Below are positions 7,919-14,925 of a stretch of DNA of 16,727 nucleotides, piece after piece. The notes under the pieces were generated by a model. It saw only the letters and a list, made by a program, of their open reading frames with translations, did no database searches and was not told the origin of the DNA. Within the stretch, counting starts at the first letter, position 1. Each line of letters begins with the position of its first letter. Position numbers and translations under genes: made by a program. Origin of the DNA: SIG607 sp045533195 (GTDB taxonomy: Bacteria; Bacillota; Clostridia; Oscillospirales; Acutalibacteraceae); the NCBI GenBank assembly GCA_045533195.1, contig JAZSHI010000048.1:1-16727 (forward strand), written 5' to 3'.

Positions 7919-8089
7919 TCATACCACACTACAATTTTAATTACGATAAATTTTATGCCCATTAGGGGAGAAACTACCTTGGTAAAAGGTGTTCTCTCTT
8001 TATTCCCTTGTGGGTATATTATCGGTGTAGTGTGGTAGCGAAACCGAGGGAAACACTTTTTCGGCACATCCTTCGGGGTGTGCTTTTTT
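7919..8089 (+). ncRNA. Candidate structured RNA (leader or small RNA) ending in a terminator
   Basis: A rod-like fold is visible. P1 pairs 7922-7933 with 8026-8037 (12 bp, perfect). P2 pairs 7944-7949 with 8019-8024. P3 pairs 7954-7961 with 8011-8018 (one wobble). Inner helices are 7964-7967/8005-8008, 7968-7972/7992-7996 and an apical 7976-7980/7986-7990. The right-hand strand of P1-P3 is continuous apart from one G, while the left strand carries 10-nt and 4-nt bulges. A TATAAA box at 7907-7912 would start transcription close to P1, but no good -35 is seen. A strong terminator (8064-8089) follows, and then a small gene. I do not recognise it as 6S, SRP RNA, T-box or a riboswitch I know. It could instead be a short mobile element with 12-bp ends. 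Confidence 0.45.
8064..8089 (+). terminator. Strong terminator between the structured RNA and the Cys-rich gene
   Basis: GCACATCC and GGGTGTGC (one T-G wobble) close a stable TTCG tetraloop and lead into a six-T run. The nonamer CGAGGGAAA stands on both sides (8045-8053 and 8094-8102). The second copy contains the ribosome site of the following small gene. This layout fits transcription attenuation. Confidence 0.88.
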
Positions 8090-8105
8090 ATTGCGAGGGA
8101 AATTT

Positions 8106-8311
8106 ATGAGAAAAAACAAATAATAGATATAACAGGTGTTCCGTTAACGCCAAGTCGTCAAGGAAAACGGTGCTTAGGAAACGGAGAAAATCCCCATTAC
8201 GAATGTTGCTGTGATGAATGTGATTATTTTTTATACTGCTTTCCACAGTATGATCCGTATTCTAAAACTGCAAAAATAAAAAAATGGTTAAAGAATTTTT
8301 TTAAAAAATAA
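8106..8311 (+). CDS. Small Cys-rich protein, start separated by a frame break
   Basis: The main open frame gives IDITGVPLTPSRQGK, CLGNGE, ECCCDECDYFLYCF and a lysine-rich tail (about 65 residues), with six cysteines in a C...CCCxxC...C arrangement that suggests metal binding. I do not know its function; similar short proteins occur in Clostridia as far as I remember. The frame has no ATG: it opens only at a GTG (8078) inside the terminator stem. The sensible start is ATG 8106, 7 bases after a GAGGG site (8095-8099), but that frame ends after MRKNK. A shift of -1 at the six-A run (8111-8116), or one extra A there, joins the parts. The tract reads A-AAA-AAC in phase, a classic -1 slippery heptamer. 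It may be a recent frameshift mutation, an assembly error or programmed slippage. Confidence 0.55.
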
Positions 8312-8328
8312 AAATATATTAACATTAC

Positions 8329-8350
8329 GGGTTGATGTGGGCATCAACCC
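8329..8350. repeat. Short palindrome, probable dispersed repeat
   Basis: GGGTTGATG and CATCAACCC form a perfect 9-bp stem with a TGGG loop, followed by CCTACAAAT. From memory, palindromes of this kind flanked by CTACAAA are scattered through intergenic DNA of gut Clostridia. It lies between the Cys-rich gene and the convergent terminator and is not followed by a T run. Confidence 0.55.
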
Positions 8351-8393
8351 CTACAAATGATTAATCAAAATTTATGTAAATCATCCATTAAAT

Positions 8394-8428
8394 AAAAACA
8401 GGAGATTTCATTGAAATCTCCTGTTTTT
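8394..8428. terminator. Bidirectional terminator between the Cys-rich gene and gpsA
   Basis: The arms 8394-8410 and 8412-8428 are complementary over 17 bases, with five A at one end and five T at the other. The hairpin therefore works on both strands. It ends one base from the stop codon of gpsA (minus strand) and closes the convergent pair. Confidence 0.93.
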
Positions 8429-8429
8429 A

Positions 8430-9389
8430 TTATTCGAATTCTGCTGTCAAAGCTCTGTCGAAAAGCTCGTCAAGGGCTTGTATGACCGGTTTGTTTTCGT
8501 AAAGCACTTCATATACTCGGTTGCATATGGGAAGATCTATTCCTAAAGAATTGCCCATATTAACAAGCGCCTTAACCGTATAGTAGCCTTCGGCTAACTG
8601 TCCGAATTCCTCGCCCTTTACAAAGGATTCACCGAACTGTCGGTTGTGGCTATACTTTGAAAATACAGTTGCTTCATAGTCACCAAGGTGACAAAGTCCG
8701 TATGCGCTTACTTCCTTTCCGCCTTTAGCACCGATAAGACGGGCAACCTCGCGGGTGCCTCGCGCCATAAGAGCGCCTTTAAGAGAAGAAAGTCCTACGC
8801 CGTCCAAAAAGCCTGCAGCAATTCCTATTACGTTTTTTGCTGCGGCGCCAATTTCGTTGCCTATCATATCGTTTCCGTAGTAAAAACGGATTAATTTACT
8901 TGAAAATTCGCTGACTAAATGTTTTTTAACTTCTTCGTCCTCACTGTCTATTACCATACAGTTGGGGATTCCGTGGTAAAATTCCTGTACGTGACCGGGG
9001 CCTATCCACACAGCCACCTTGTTTGATGGGTGTAGATTATCCTTGGCAATTTCCGAAAGACGTCTGCCTGTGGAAATTTCGATACCCTTCATACAAAGCA
9101 CAAAAATTTTGTTTTTGGGGCAGTACTCATTTATCTCATCAAAAAGTCCCTGTAAAGCCTGAGAGGGAATGGAAATAACCACAACCTCGCTGTCCTTTAT
9201 ACAGGAAAGGTCGGTAGAAAGCTTAACCGACTCAGGAAGTGTCAGAAGGGAATTTTTTCTGTCCTTTAAAAATCCCTGCATTTCTTTAGATTCCTTTAGT
9301 CCGTAAAGGGTTACGTCGTGATGACGGGTATCAAGATACCAGGTAATTAGCGAACCCCAACGTCCAGGGCCTATAACGGTAATTTTCAT
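8430..9389 (-). CDS. gpsA: NAD(P)-dependent glycerol-3-phosphate dehydrogenase
   Basis: GpsA reduces dihydroxyacetone phosphate to sn-glycerol 3-phosphate for phospholipid synthesis. The 319-residue protein has an N-terminal Rossmann fold with GPGRWGS (7-13), a variant of the more common GAGSWGT. It also has the mid-region GPGHVQE (usually GPS/GPT in the family), the catalytic Lys in GAAAKNVIGIAAG, and the C-terminal helical domain with LGDYEATVFSKYSHNRQFG. The length is slightly below the usual 330-340. ATG 9389 overlaps the stop of the MATE gene (ATGA), so the two are co-transcribed and probably translationally coupled. GpsA with a GPGRWGS start is a form I associate with Clostridia. Confidence 0.92.
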   Translation of the reverse strand: MKITVIGPGRWGSLITWYLDTRHHDVTLYGLKESKEMQGFLKDRKNSLLTLPESVKLSTDLSCIKDSEVVVISIPSQALQGLFDEINEYCPKNKIFVLCMKGIEISTGRRLSEIAKDNLHPSNKVAVWIGPGHVQEFYHGIPNCMVIDSEDEEVKKHLVSEFSSKLIRFYYGNDMIGNEIGAAAKNVIGIAAGFLDGVGLSSLKGALMARGTREVARLIGAKGGKEVSAYGLCHLGDYEATVFSKYSHNRQFGESFVKGEEFGQLAEGYYTVKALVNMGNSLGIDLPICNRVYEVLYENKPVIQALDELFDRALTAEFE

Positions 9390-10753
9390 CTCTTGTTCTC
9401 CTCCGCTATTTTTTTATTGTTTAAATATTTTAACACATAAAGTGATAAAGGTACAGCACAAATTGCAGAAAGAAAATCTGCAACCGATTGAGTGGCTTCA
9501 AGTCCCGTTTGTCCGAATGTAAGAGGAAGGACAATGACAAGGGGAATAAAGAAGATTCCCTGTCTTGAAATTGAAAGCAGAGTGGCTCTTCCTACAAAGC
9601 CTAAATTCTGCATAATCATATTTGCCATAACTATAATGCCAAAGGTTGGGAAGGTAAGGCACTGAAAACGAAGCATTGAAACGCCAAAATCAATAACATC
9701 CCTATCTTCTCTGAACAGTTTAATAAGCTCGGGCGCGAATATAAAGCCGAATATCGCCATAATGCTTAAAAATATTGTTGTTACCTTTATGGAGAAGATA
9801 AAGCCTTTTTTGACTCTATCGTAATTTTTGGCGCCGTAGTTAAAGCCGCAAAATGGCTGAAAGCCTTGACCAAAGCCTATAACGGCGGAATTTATGAACA
9901 TAGCAATTCGGTTTACTATGGAAATTGCGGCAATGGCAAAATCACCGTAACCGCCTGCAACTCTGTTTAGTATAATTGTTGCAACGCTTGTTATGGACTG
10001 ACGGGAAAGGGAGGGAAGTCCTCCTCTGATTATTTCAACAATATACTTTTTATTAAATGAGAATTTTTTTAACTTTATTCTGATATTTTCGCCCCTTGTG
10101 GTACCAATTATTAAAAGCACAAAGGAAAAAATCTGGCTGATAACGGTTGCAAGTGCAGCTCCCTTAGTTCCCATTTTAAAGGTAAAAATAAATAAGGGGT
10201 CAAGGATTATATTGAGTATTCCGCCCGAAACAAGACCTACCATAGCGTAGGAAGCATTTCCCTGAAAGCGAAGCTGATTATTTATAACAAAGGAAGAGAT
10301 TATAAAGGGACAGCCTAAAAGTATATAACCTAAATACTGCTTTGAATAGGGGAGAATGGTTTCGGTGGAGCCGAGAAGTAACGCGAGAGGTTCAATAAAA
10401 ATAAGACCTAAAACGGTTATAAGGATTCCTATGAAAAAGGAATAGAAAAAGCCGGTTGAAGCCATTTTCTCGGCGCCTTCTTTATCCTGTCTTCCCATAG
10501 CCCTTGAAATGAAATTGCCCGAGCCTTGTCCAAAGAAAAAACCTACCGCCTGAATAAGAGCCATCATAGAAAAAACCACACCTACGGCTGCGGGGGCGGC
10601 AACATCCTTTATTTTGCTTACAAAAAAGGTGTCAGCCATATTGTAAATAGCCGTAACAAGCATACTGATTATGGTGGGAATTGCCATTTTGCTTATTACC
10701 TTTTCGATTTTCCCCGTGGTAAGAACGGTAAATTTATTGGTTGCTTCTTTCAT
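9386..10753 (-). CDS. MATE family efflux transporter
   Basis: A 455-residue multidrug and toxic compound extrusion protein with about 12 membrane helices in two homologous halves. Recognisable family segments are the start KMAIPTIISMLVTAIYNMAD, FFGQGSGNFISRAMGRQD in the first half, and SRQSITSVATIILN plus GFGQGFQPFCGFNYGAKN in the second half. The family exports cations or organic compounds by Na+ or H+ antiport, and the substrate is not evident. I prefer ATG 10753 because the ribosome site AAAGAG (10763-10768) lies 9 bases upstream. ATG 10762 directly abuts that site. It is the first gene of an operon with gpsA, and no functional link between the two is obvious. Confidence 0.93.
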   Translation of the reverse strand: MKEATNKFTVLTTGKIEKVISKMAIPTIISMLVTAIYNMADTFFVSKIKDVAAPAAVGVVFSMMALIQAVGFFFGQGSGNFISRAMGRQDKEGAEKMASTGFFYSFFIGILITVLGLIFIEPLALLLGSTETILPYSKQYLGYILLGCPFIISSFVINNQLRFQGNASYAMVGLVSGGILNIILDPLFIFTFKMGTKGAALATVISQIFSFVLLIIGTTRGENIRIKLKKFSFNKKYIVEIIRGGLPSLSRQSITSVATIILNRVAGGYGDFAIAAISIVNRIAMFINSAVIGFGQGFQPFCGFNYGAKNYDRVKKGFIFSIKVTTIFLSIMAIFGFIFAPELIKLFREDRDVIDFGVSMLRFQCLTFPTFGIIVMANMIMQNLGFVGRATLLSISRQGIFFIPLVIVLPLTFGQTGLEATQSVADFLSAICAVPLSLYVLKYLNNKKIAEENKR

Positions 10754-10784
10754 ATTGAACATCTCTTTTTAATTAAGTAAAAAT

Positions 10785-10813
10785 ATTATACCACACATTA
10801 AAAGAAATTGCAA
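10785..10813 (-). promoter_or_regulatory. Promoter of the MATE-gpsA operon
   Basis: On the minus strand TTGCAA (10808-10813), 17 bp, TATAAT (10785-10790). A TGG directly upstream of the -10 makes an extended -10. The start codon is about 30 bases downstream. Confidence 0.78.
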
Positions 10814-10880
10814 AGCAAGTATTAAATTTATGCATATTTTAAAAAGCAGATTTTTTGAAAAAAGAAACGGAAATTTTCTA

Positions 10881-10908
10881 TTTACTTTTTGTACTTTTAT
10901 GGTATAAC
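10881..10908 (+). promoter_or_regulatory. Promoter of a very short transcription unit
   Basis: TTTACT (10881-10886), 16 bp, TATAAC (10903-10908) with an extended TGG before the -10. Transcription would start near 10915 and meet the hairpin at 11006-11034, giving an RNA of about 120 bases. Confidence 0.6.
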
Positions 10909-10939
10909 TTTATTAAGAATTTTCAAAGAGGGTATTATA

Positions 10940-11086
10940 ATGGTAGGAATGAGTTTCCTTTACCGGTGTTGCCGCTGTAGTTCTAATGAGTATATAAATA
11001 AAATTAAATGGGAAGTGTTAAAACTTCCCATTTTCATTTATTTGTTTCTGTCAAGCCAAACGGAAGCAAGGTCAAGCGCTTCATAA
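10940..11086 (+). CDS. Possible short Cys-containing peptide
   Basis: ATG 10940 has a good ribosome site (AGAGGG, 10927-10932) and its own promoter. The peptide begins MVGMSFLYRCCRCSSNEY, with three Cys and two Arg close together. The frame does not stop before the hairpin at 11006 but runs 48 codons into the convergent gene, so the 3' part is probably not meaningful. A Cys-rich opening, short transcript and hairpin resemble an attenuation leader peptide, yet the next plus-strand gene is glyS, 650 bases away behind two opposing genes. It may also be chance. No function is assigned. Confidence 0.3.
   Translation: MVGMSFLYRCCRCSSNEYINKIKWEVLKLPIFIYLFLSSQTEARSSAS
11006..11034. terminator. Bidirectional terminator at 11006-11034
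   Basis: AAATGGGAAGT (11006-11016) and ACTTCCCATTT (11023-11033) are perfectly complementary. T-rich sequence follows on the plus strand and a broken T run on the minus strand. It closes the two small minus-strand genes and the short plus-strand transcript. Confidence 0.82.
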
Positions 11087-11298
11087 AATCCGTGCTTTTC
11101 GCTGGTTTTCTTAATGCGGTCCTTATCCTTTAATCCCATATCGCTGAGCATAAGCTCGATTTTAATTGCATCCGCAATATCGTTTTGAGATGATAGAATA
11201 GTAAGGCGAACAATATGAGATTCGCTCATATTACCGTAATATACGGTGTTGCCTTTTCGAACTAAGGGGCGTCCCTTATATGTTAAAAAATCTGCCAT
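11038..11298 (-). CDS. Conserved small protein of unknown function
   Basis: An 86-residue soluble protein that begins MADFLTYKGRPLVRKGNTVY and ends EALDLASVWLDRNK. I remember close relatives in Oscillospiraceae/Ruminococcaceae genomes, usually annotated as hypothetical, with the same start pattern (GxPLVRxGNTxYYGNM). A beta-rich first half and a helical second half are likely. There is no signal peptide, membrane helix or cysteine. It follows the other small gene after 17 bases and has a GGAG ribosome site, so the two form one operon. Confidence 0.8.
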   Translation of the reverse strand: MADFLTYKGRPLVRKGNTVYYGNMSESHIVRLTILSSQNDIADAIKIELMLSDMGLKDKDRIKKTSEKHGFYEALDLASVWLDRNK

Positions 11299-11315
11299 TT
11301 AATACAACTCCAATA

Positions 11316-11579
11316 TTATTTATTTTCATCAGGGATTTCTCTGTAAAGATTAAAACGGAAAAGCAGAGTTTCATCTTCGGGTTTAGCGCAACGAATGGTA
11401 GCTTCAGATACTGTAGCATTGTTTAAAATATTTGCAATACCCATAATCTGACAAAGCTTTGATTTAAGATTTAAAACGTCGCCTTCATCGGTTTCGAGAA
11501 ATACGTCGCCCTTGCATAAATCAAGCGCTTTAATAAATTCGTTAAAATCAAGATCGTGTAATTTTATGGTTCCGGGCAT
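11316..11579 (-). CDS. Conserved small protein of unknown function (partner)
   Basis: An 87-residue acidic protein starting MPGTIKLHDLDFNEFIKALD, with LETDEGDVLNLKSKLCQIMG in the middle and an ETLLFRFNLYRE end. The pattern looks like a compact alpha/beta domain with one Cys in the middle and one near the C-terminus. I recall similar proteins next to the 86-residue type in Clostridia, sometimes carrying the misleading name 'polya polymerase'; nothing here resembles a nucleotidyltransferase. ATG 11579 has an AGGAGG site 6-8 bases upstream. It is the first gene of the two-gene unit divergent from glyS. Confidence 0.8.
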   Translation of the reverse strand: MPGTIKLHDLDFNEFIKALDLCKGDVFLETDEGDVLNLKSKLCQIMGIANILNNATVSEATIRCAKPEDETLLFRFNLYREIPDENK

Positions 11580-11612
11580 AATAGTGCTCCTCCTTATCTT
11601 TTTGTCATAGAA

Positions 11613-11641
11613 ATTATATCTTATTTACCTTAATAAGTCAA
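11613..11641 (-). promoter_or_regulatory. Promoter of the two small minus-strand genes
   Basis: On the minus strand TTGACT (11636-11641), 17 bp, TATAAT (11613-11618). The -35 lies 7 bp from the -35 of the divergent glyS promoter, so the two may compete or share a regulator. Confidence 0.82.
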
Positions 11642-11648
11642 GAATGAG

Positions 11649-11677
11649 TTGACATTAAAGTCTTTTAATAGTAAAAT
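11649..11677 (+). promoter_or_regulatory. Promoter of glyS
   Basis: TTGACA (11649-11654), 17 bp, TAAAAT (11672-11677). A perfect TATAAT also stands at 11687-11692 with only a weak -35. The leader would be about 50 bases, too short for a T-box or a glycine riboswitch. Confidence 0.7.
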
Positions 11678-11739
11678 AAATACGTATATAATGAAGTATT
11701 ATGCGAATTTTCGCCATTATTCGAAAAGAGGTAAGAAAG

Positions 11740-13131
11740 ATGAAGGCAAATGAAAAAACAATGGAAAAAATAGTAAGTCTTGCCAAGGGCAGAGGTTTTG
11801 TTTATCCCGGTAGTGAAATCTACGGCGGACTTGCAAACTCTTGGGATTACGGCCCCTTAGGTGTAGAGCTCAAAAACAACGTTAAAAAAGCTTGGTGGAA
11901 GAAATTCGTTCAGGAATCTCCTCTTAACGTAGGTCTTGACTCTGCTATTCTTATGAATCCTGAAACTTGGGTTGCTTCCGGTCACCTCGGCGGCTTCTCC
12001 GATCCTTTGATGGACTGTAAGCAATGCAAGAGCCGTCACAGAGCAGATAAGCTTATTGAAGACTATATTGCAGAAAATAATCTTGACCTTAACCCTGCAG
12101 GTTGGTCAGACGAGGAAATGATGAACTACATTAAGGAAAATCACATTGCCTGTCCCTCCTGCGGTTCTATGGATTATACCGATATAAGAAAGTTTAACCT
12201 TATGTTCAAAACCTTTCAGGGCGTAACCGAGGACTCTACCTCTACTCTTTATCTTCGTCCCGAAACTGCACAGGGCATTTTCGTTAACTTCAAAAATATC
12301 TGCCGTACTTCAAGAAAGAAGGTTCCCTTCGGCGTTTGTCAGATAGGTAAATCCTTCCGTAACGAAATCACCCCAGGTAACTTCACCTTCAGAACCAGAG
12401 AATTTGAACAGATGGAGCTCGAGTTCTTCTGTAAACCCGATACCGATCTTGAATGGTTCGCTTATTGGCGCGCTTTCTGTAAAAAATGGCTTCTTGATCT
12501 CGGTATGGAGGAAGAAAGCCTCAGACTTCGTGACCACGATCCCGAGGAACTTTCCTTCTATTCTAAAGCAACCACCGACTTCGAGTTCTTATTCCCGTTC
12601 GGTTGGGGTGAGCTTTGGGGTATTGCTGACAGAACCGATTATGACCTTACTCAGCACGCTAACCACAGCGGTGAAAATCTTGAGTATTTCGATCAGGAAG
12701 CAAACGAAAAATATATTCCTTACGTTGTTGAACCCTCTCTCGGCGCAGACCGCGTAACCCTTGCATTTCTTTGCAATGCTTATGATGAGGAGACCAAGGA
12801 AAACGGCGAAGCAAGAACAGTGCTTCATTTCCATCCTGCACTCGCTCCCATTAAGTGCGCTGTGCTTCCTCTTTCCAAGAAATTAGCCGAGCCTGCTCAG
12901 GCAATTTTTAGCGACCTTGCAAAAACCTTTATGGCAGACTATGACGACGCAGGTTCTATCGGTAAGCGTTATGCAAGACAGGACGAAATAGGTACTCCCT
13001 TCTGCGTAGTATATGACTTTGAGAGTGAAAACGACGGTTGCGTTACCGTTCGTGACAGAGATACTATGGAGTCGGTTCGTATGCCTATTTCTGAAGTAAA
13101 GGCATATATTGAAAACAAAATAGAATTTTAA
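11740..13131 (+). CDS. glyS: Glycine--tRNA ligase (single-chain, dimeric type)
   Basis: A 463-residue class II aminoacyl-tRNA synthetase of the eukaryote/archaea-like alpha2 type (GRS1, also called glyQS), not the alpha2beta2 bacterial type. It charges tRNA-Gly with glycine. Landmarks are the N-terminal GFVYPGSEIYGG and NSWDYGPLG, a zinc-ribbon-like cysteine set (CKQC ... CPSC) in the insertion, LRPETAQGIF, motif 2 FRNEITPGNFTFRTREFEQME, the glycine-site WGELWGIADR, motif 3 EPSLGADRVTLAFL, and a C-terminal anticodon-binding domain. ATG 11740 is chosen because AGAGG (11728-11732) lies 7 bases upstream and the family starts here; an upstream ATG at 11701 would add 13 unusual residues. No terminator separates it from the next gene, 27 bases away. 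Confidence 0.96.
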   Translation: MKANEKTMEKIVSLAKGRGFVYPGSEIYGGLANSWDYGPLGVELKNNVKKAWWKKFVQESPLNVGLDSAILMNPETWVASGHLGGFSDPLMDCKQCKSRHRADKLIEDYIAENNLDLNPAGWSDEEMMNYIKENHIACPSCGSMDYTDIRKFNLMFKTFQGVTEDSTSTLYLRPETAQGIFVNFKNICRTSRKKVPFGVCQIGKSFRNEITPGNFTFRTREFEQMELEFFCKPDTDLEWFAYWRAFCKKWLLDLGMEEESLRLRDHDPEELSFYSKATTDFEFLFPFGWGELWGIADRTDYDLTQHANHSGENLEYFDQEANEKYIPYVVEPSLGADRVTLAFLCNAYDEETKENGEARTVLHFHPALAPIKCAVLPLSKKLAEPAQAIFSDLAKTFMADYDDAGSIGKRYARQDEIGTPFCVVYDFESENDGCVTVRDRDTMESVRMPISEVKAYIENKIEF

Positions 13132-13158
13132 AGATAGATTTTAAGGAGATATTTGGAG

Positions 13159-14925
13159 ATGATATTAAAATCGGTTCTTGTAATGCTTGCGGGACTCGCC
13201 TTCTTCCTTTTCGGTATGAACGTAATGTCCTCAAGCCTTGAAAAAATGGCAGGCGGTAAGCTTGAAACAACCCTTAAAAAAGCAACATCTAAGCCAATTT
13301 TGGGCTTTGGACTCGGCGCAGGAATAACCATTGCCATGCAGTCCTCTTCGGCTATGACCGTAATGCTTGTCGGTCTTGTTAACTCGGGCATTATGAATTT
13401 TTCTCATACTATTGCCCCCATACTCGGTTCTAACGTAGGTACCACCTTTACCGCGTGGATATTAAACCTTATGGGTGTTCAAAGTGATAAGTTTAGTCTT
13501 ATTCAGCTATTGAGCCCCGACTATCTTTCCCCCATAGCCGCATTTATCGGTATCGCAGTGTTTATGCTTTCCAAAAAGAGTAAGCATAAGCATATCGGCT
13601 CTATTCTCTTAGGCTTTGCGATACTTATGTACGGTATGGAATTTATGAGCGATTCCGTAAGCGCTATTAAAAATATGGAAGGCTTTGACAGATTTATCGG
13701 TCTTATTGAAAATCCTTGGATGGCGCTTCTTGTATCTCTTGTTTTTACGGGAGTTATTCAGTCCTCTGCTGCAACGGTAGGTATTGTTCAGACACTTGCC
13801 CTGTCAAACCTTATTACCTGGGAAATGGCAATTCCGTTGGTGCTGGGCGCTAATATCGGTACCTGTGTAACGGCGCTTCTTTCGGCTTTTGGTACAAACA
13901 AAAATGCAAAACGCGTTGTTGCCGTTCATCTTTACGTAAATAGCGTGGGCAGTATTATCGTAATGGTGCTTATGACCATTATTACCCCGTTTATTAGAAA
14001 CATTTTGGAAACAAAAATAGGTACTGTAGAGGTATCAATTATTCATACGGTATTTAACTGCGCATTAGCGGTAATAATGGGACTTACCTATAAGCTTCTT
14101 ATTAAAGTGGTTATGTGGATTGTGCCTGAAAACAAAAATAAGCAGGAAAAGACGGTATTCCTTGATGAAAGACTTCTTAATACACCGTCCCTTGCAATTG
14201 ACGAATGTTTCCGCTTAACCTGTGAAATGGCGGAAATTTCCCGCACAGCTATAAATAAGGCTATCGGTGTCGTTGAAAATTATTATGCCGCCGTTATTGA
14301 GGAAATTGATGAGCTTGAAACCCTTACCGACAGATATGAGGATAAGCTGGGCACCTTCCTTGTAAGATTGTCCGCAAAAACACTTTCGGGAAAAGAAGGT
14401 CATATTATCGGCAGAATGTTACATACTATTGGTGACCTTGAACGTATAGGCGACCACGCAGAAAATATTTCTATGGTTGCGCAGGAGCTTTATGAAAAGG
14501 GAATTTCCTTCTCGGATAACGCTAAGAAGGAAATTAATGTTATCACAGGTGCAATAAGCGAAATTGTTGATTTGACCATCGATTCCTTTGTGGCTAACGA
14601 TATCGTGGTAGCTTCATTAGTAGAGCCTCTCGAACAGGTTATTGACTCTCTTCGTTCCGATATTCAGGCACGTCATATCGAACGCGTTCAGAAGGGCGAA
14701 TGTACCGTTGAGCTCGGTTTCATTCTTACAGACCTTTTGGGTAACTACGAACGTGTTTCCGACCACTGCTCAAACATCGCGGTTTATACCGTTCAGCTTC
14801 ATTCCAAAAAACTTGACGCTCATAAATATCTGCGCGGACTTCATGCAGGGCAGAATCCTGAATTTGTTCAGCAGTTTAATCAGTATGAGCATAAATATTC
14901 TCTACCATCAGGAGTTAAAATATGA
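13159..14925 (+). CDS. Na/Pi cotransporter family protein with PhoU-like C-terminus
   Basis: A 588-residue membrane protein. Two Na/Pi-cotransporter repeats (PF02690-type) fill roughly residues 1-330. Each repeat has a QSS motif (QSSSAMTVMLVGLVNSG and QSSAATVGIVQTLA) and a following GxNxGT motif (GSNVGTTFTAW and GANIGTCVTALL). A cytoplasmic PhoU-like helical region follows (about 360-560) with the two metal-site motifs GDLERIGDHAENI and NYERVSDHCSNI. The family moves phosphate with sodium, and the PhoU part is thought to tune it. ATG 13159 follows AAGGAG (13143-13148); a TTG two codons earlier is less likely. It overlaps the next gene by four bases, linking it to the SUF-like pair. Confidence 0.93.
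   Translation: MILKSVLVMLAGLAFFLFGMNVMSSSLEKMAGGKLETTLKKATSKPILGFGLGAGITIAMQSSSAMTVMLVGLVNSGIMNFSHTIAPILGSNVGTTFTAWILNLMGVQSDKFSLIQLLSPDYLSPIAAFIGIAVFMLSKKSKHKHIGSILLGFAILMYGMEFMSDSVSAIKNMEGFDRFIGLIENPWMALLVSLVFTGVIQSSAATVGIVQTLALSNLITWEMAIPLVLGANIGTCVTALLSAFGTNKNAKRVVAVHLYVNSVGSIIVMVLMTIITPFIRNILETKIGTVEVSIIHTVFNCALAVIMGLTYKLLIKVVMWIVPENKNKQEKTVFLDERLLNTPSLAIDECFRLTCEMAEISRTAINKAIGVVENYYAAVIEEIDELETLTDRYEDKLGTFLVRLSAKTLSGKEGHIIGRMLHTIGDLERIGDHAENISMVAQELYEKGISFSDNAKKEINVITGAISEIVDLTIDSFVANDIVVASLVEPLEQVIDSLRSDIQARHIERVQKGECTVELGFILTDLLGNYERVSDHCSNIAVYTVQLHSKKLDAHKYLRGLHAGQNPEFVQQFNQYEHKYSLPSGVKI

Noticed and set aside
7919..8089. 6S RNA, SRP RNA, T-box or tRNA
   Set aside because: The SRP GGAAG/AGCA-type apical motif, a T-box AGGGTGGNACCGCG element and a cloverleaf are all absent. 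A 6S-like rod shape alone is not enough to name it.
11678..11739. Glycine riboswitch or T-box ahead of glyS
   Set aside because: The leader is about 50 bases long and contains no terminator or T-box sequence.
11701..11739. Upstream ATG start for glyS
   Set aside because: It would add 13 residues not expected in the family; the AGAGG site fits ATG 11740 better.
12589..12841. Overlapping open frames antisense to glyS
   Set aside because: They cover conserved class II synthetase sequence and have no ribosome site or family likeness.
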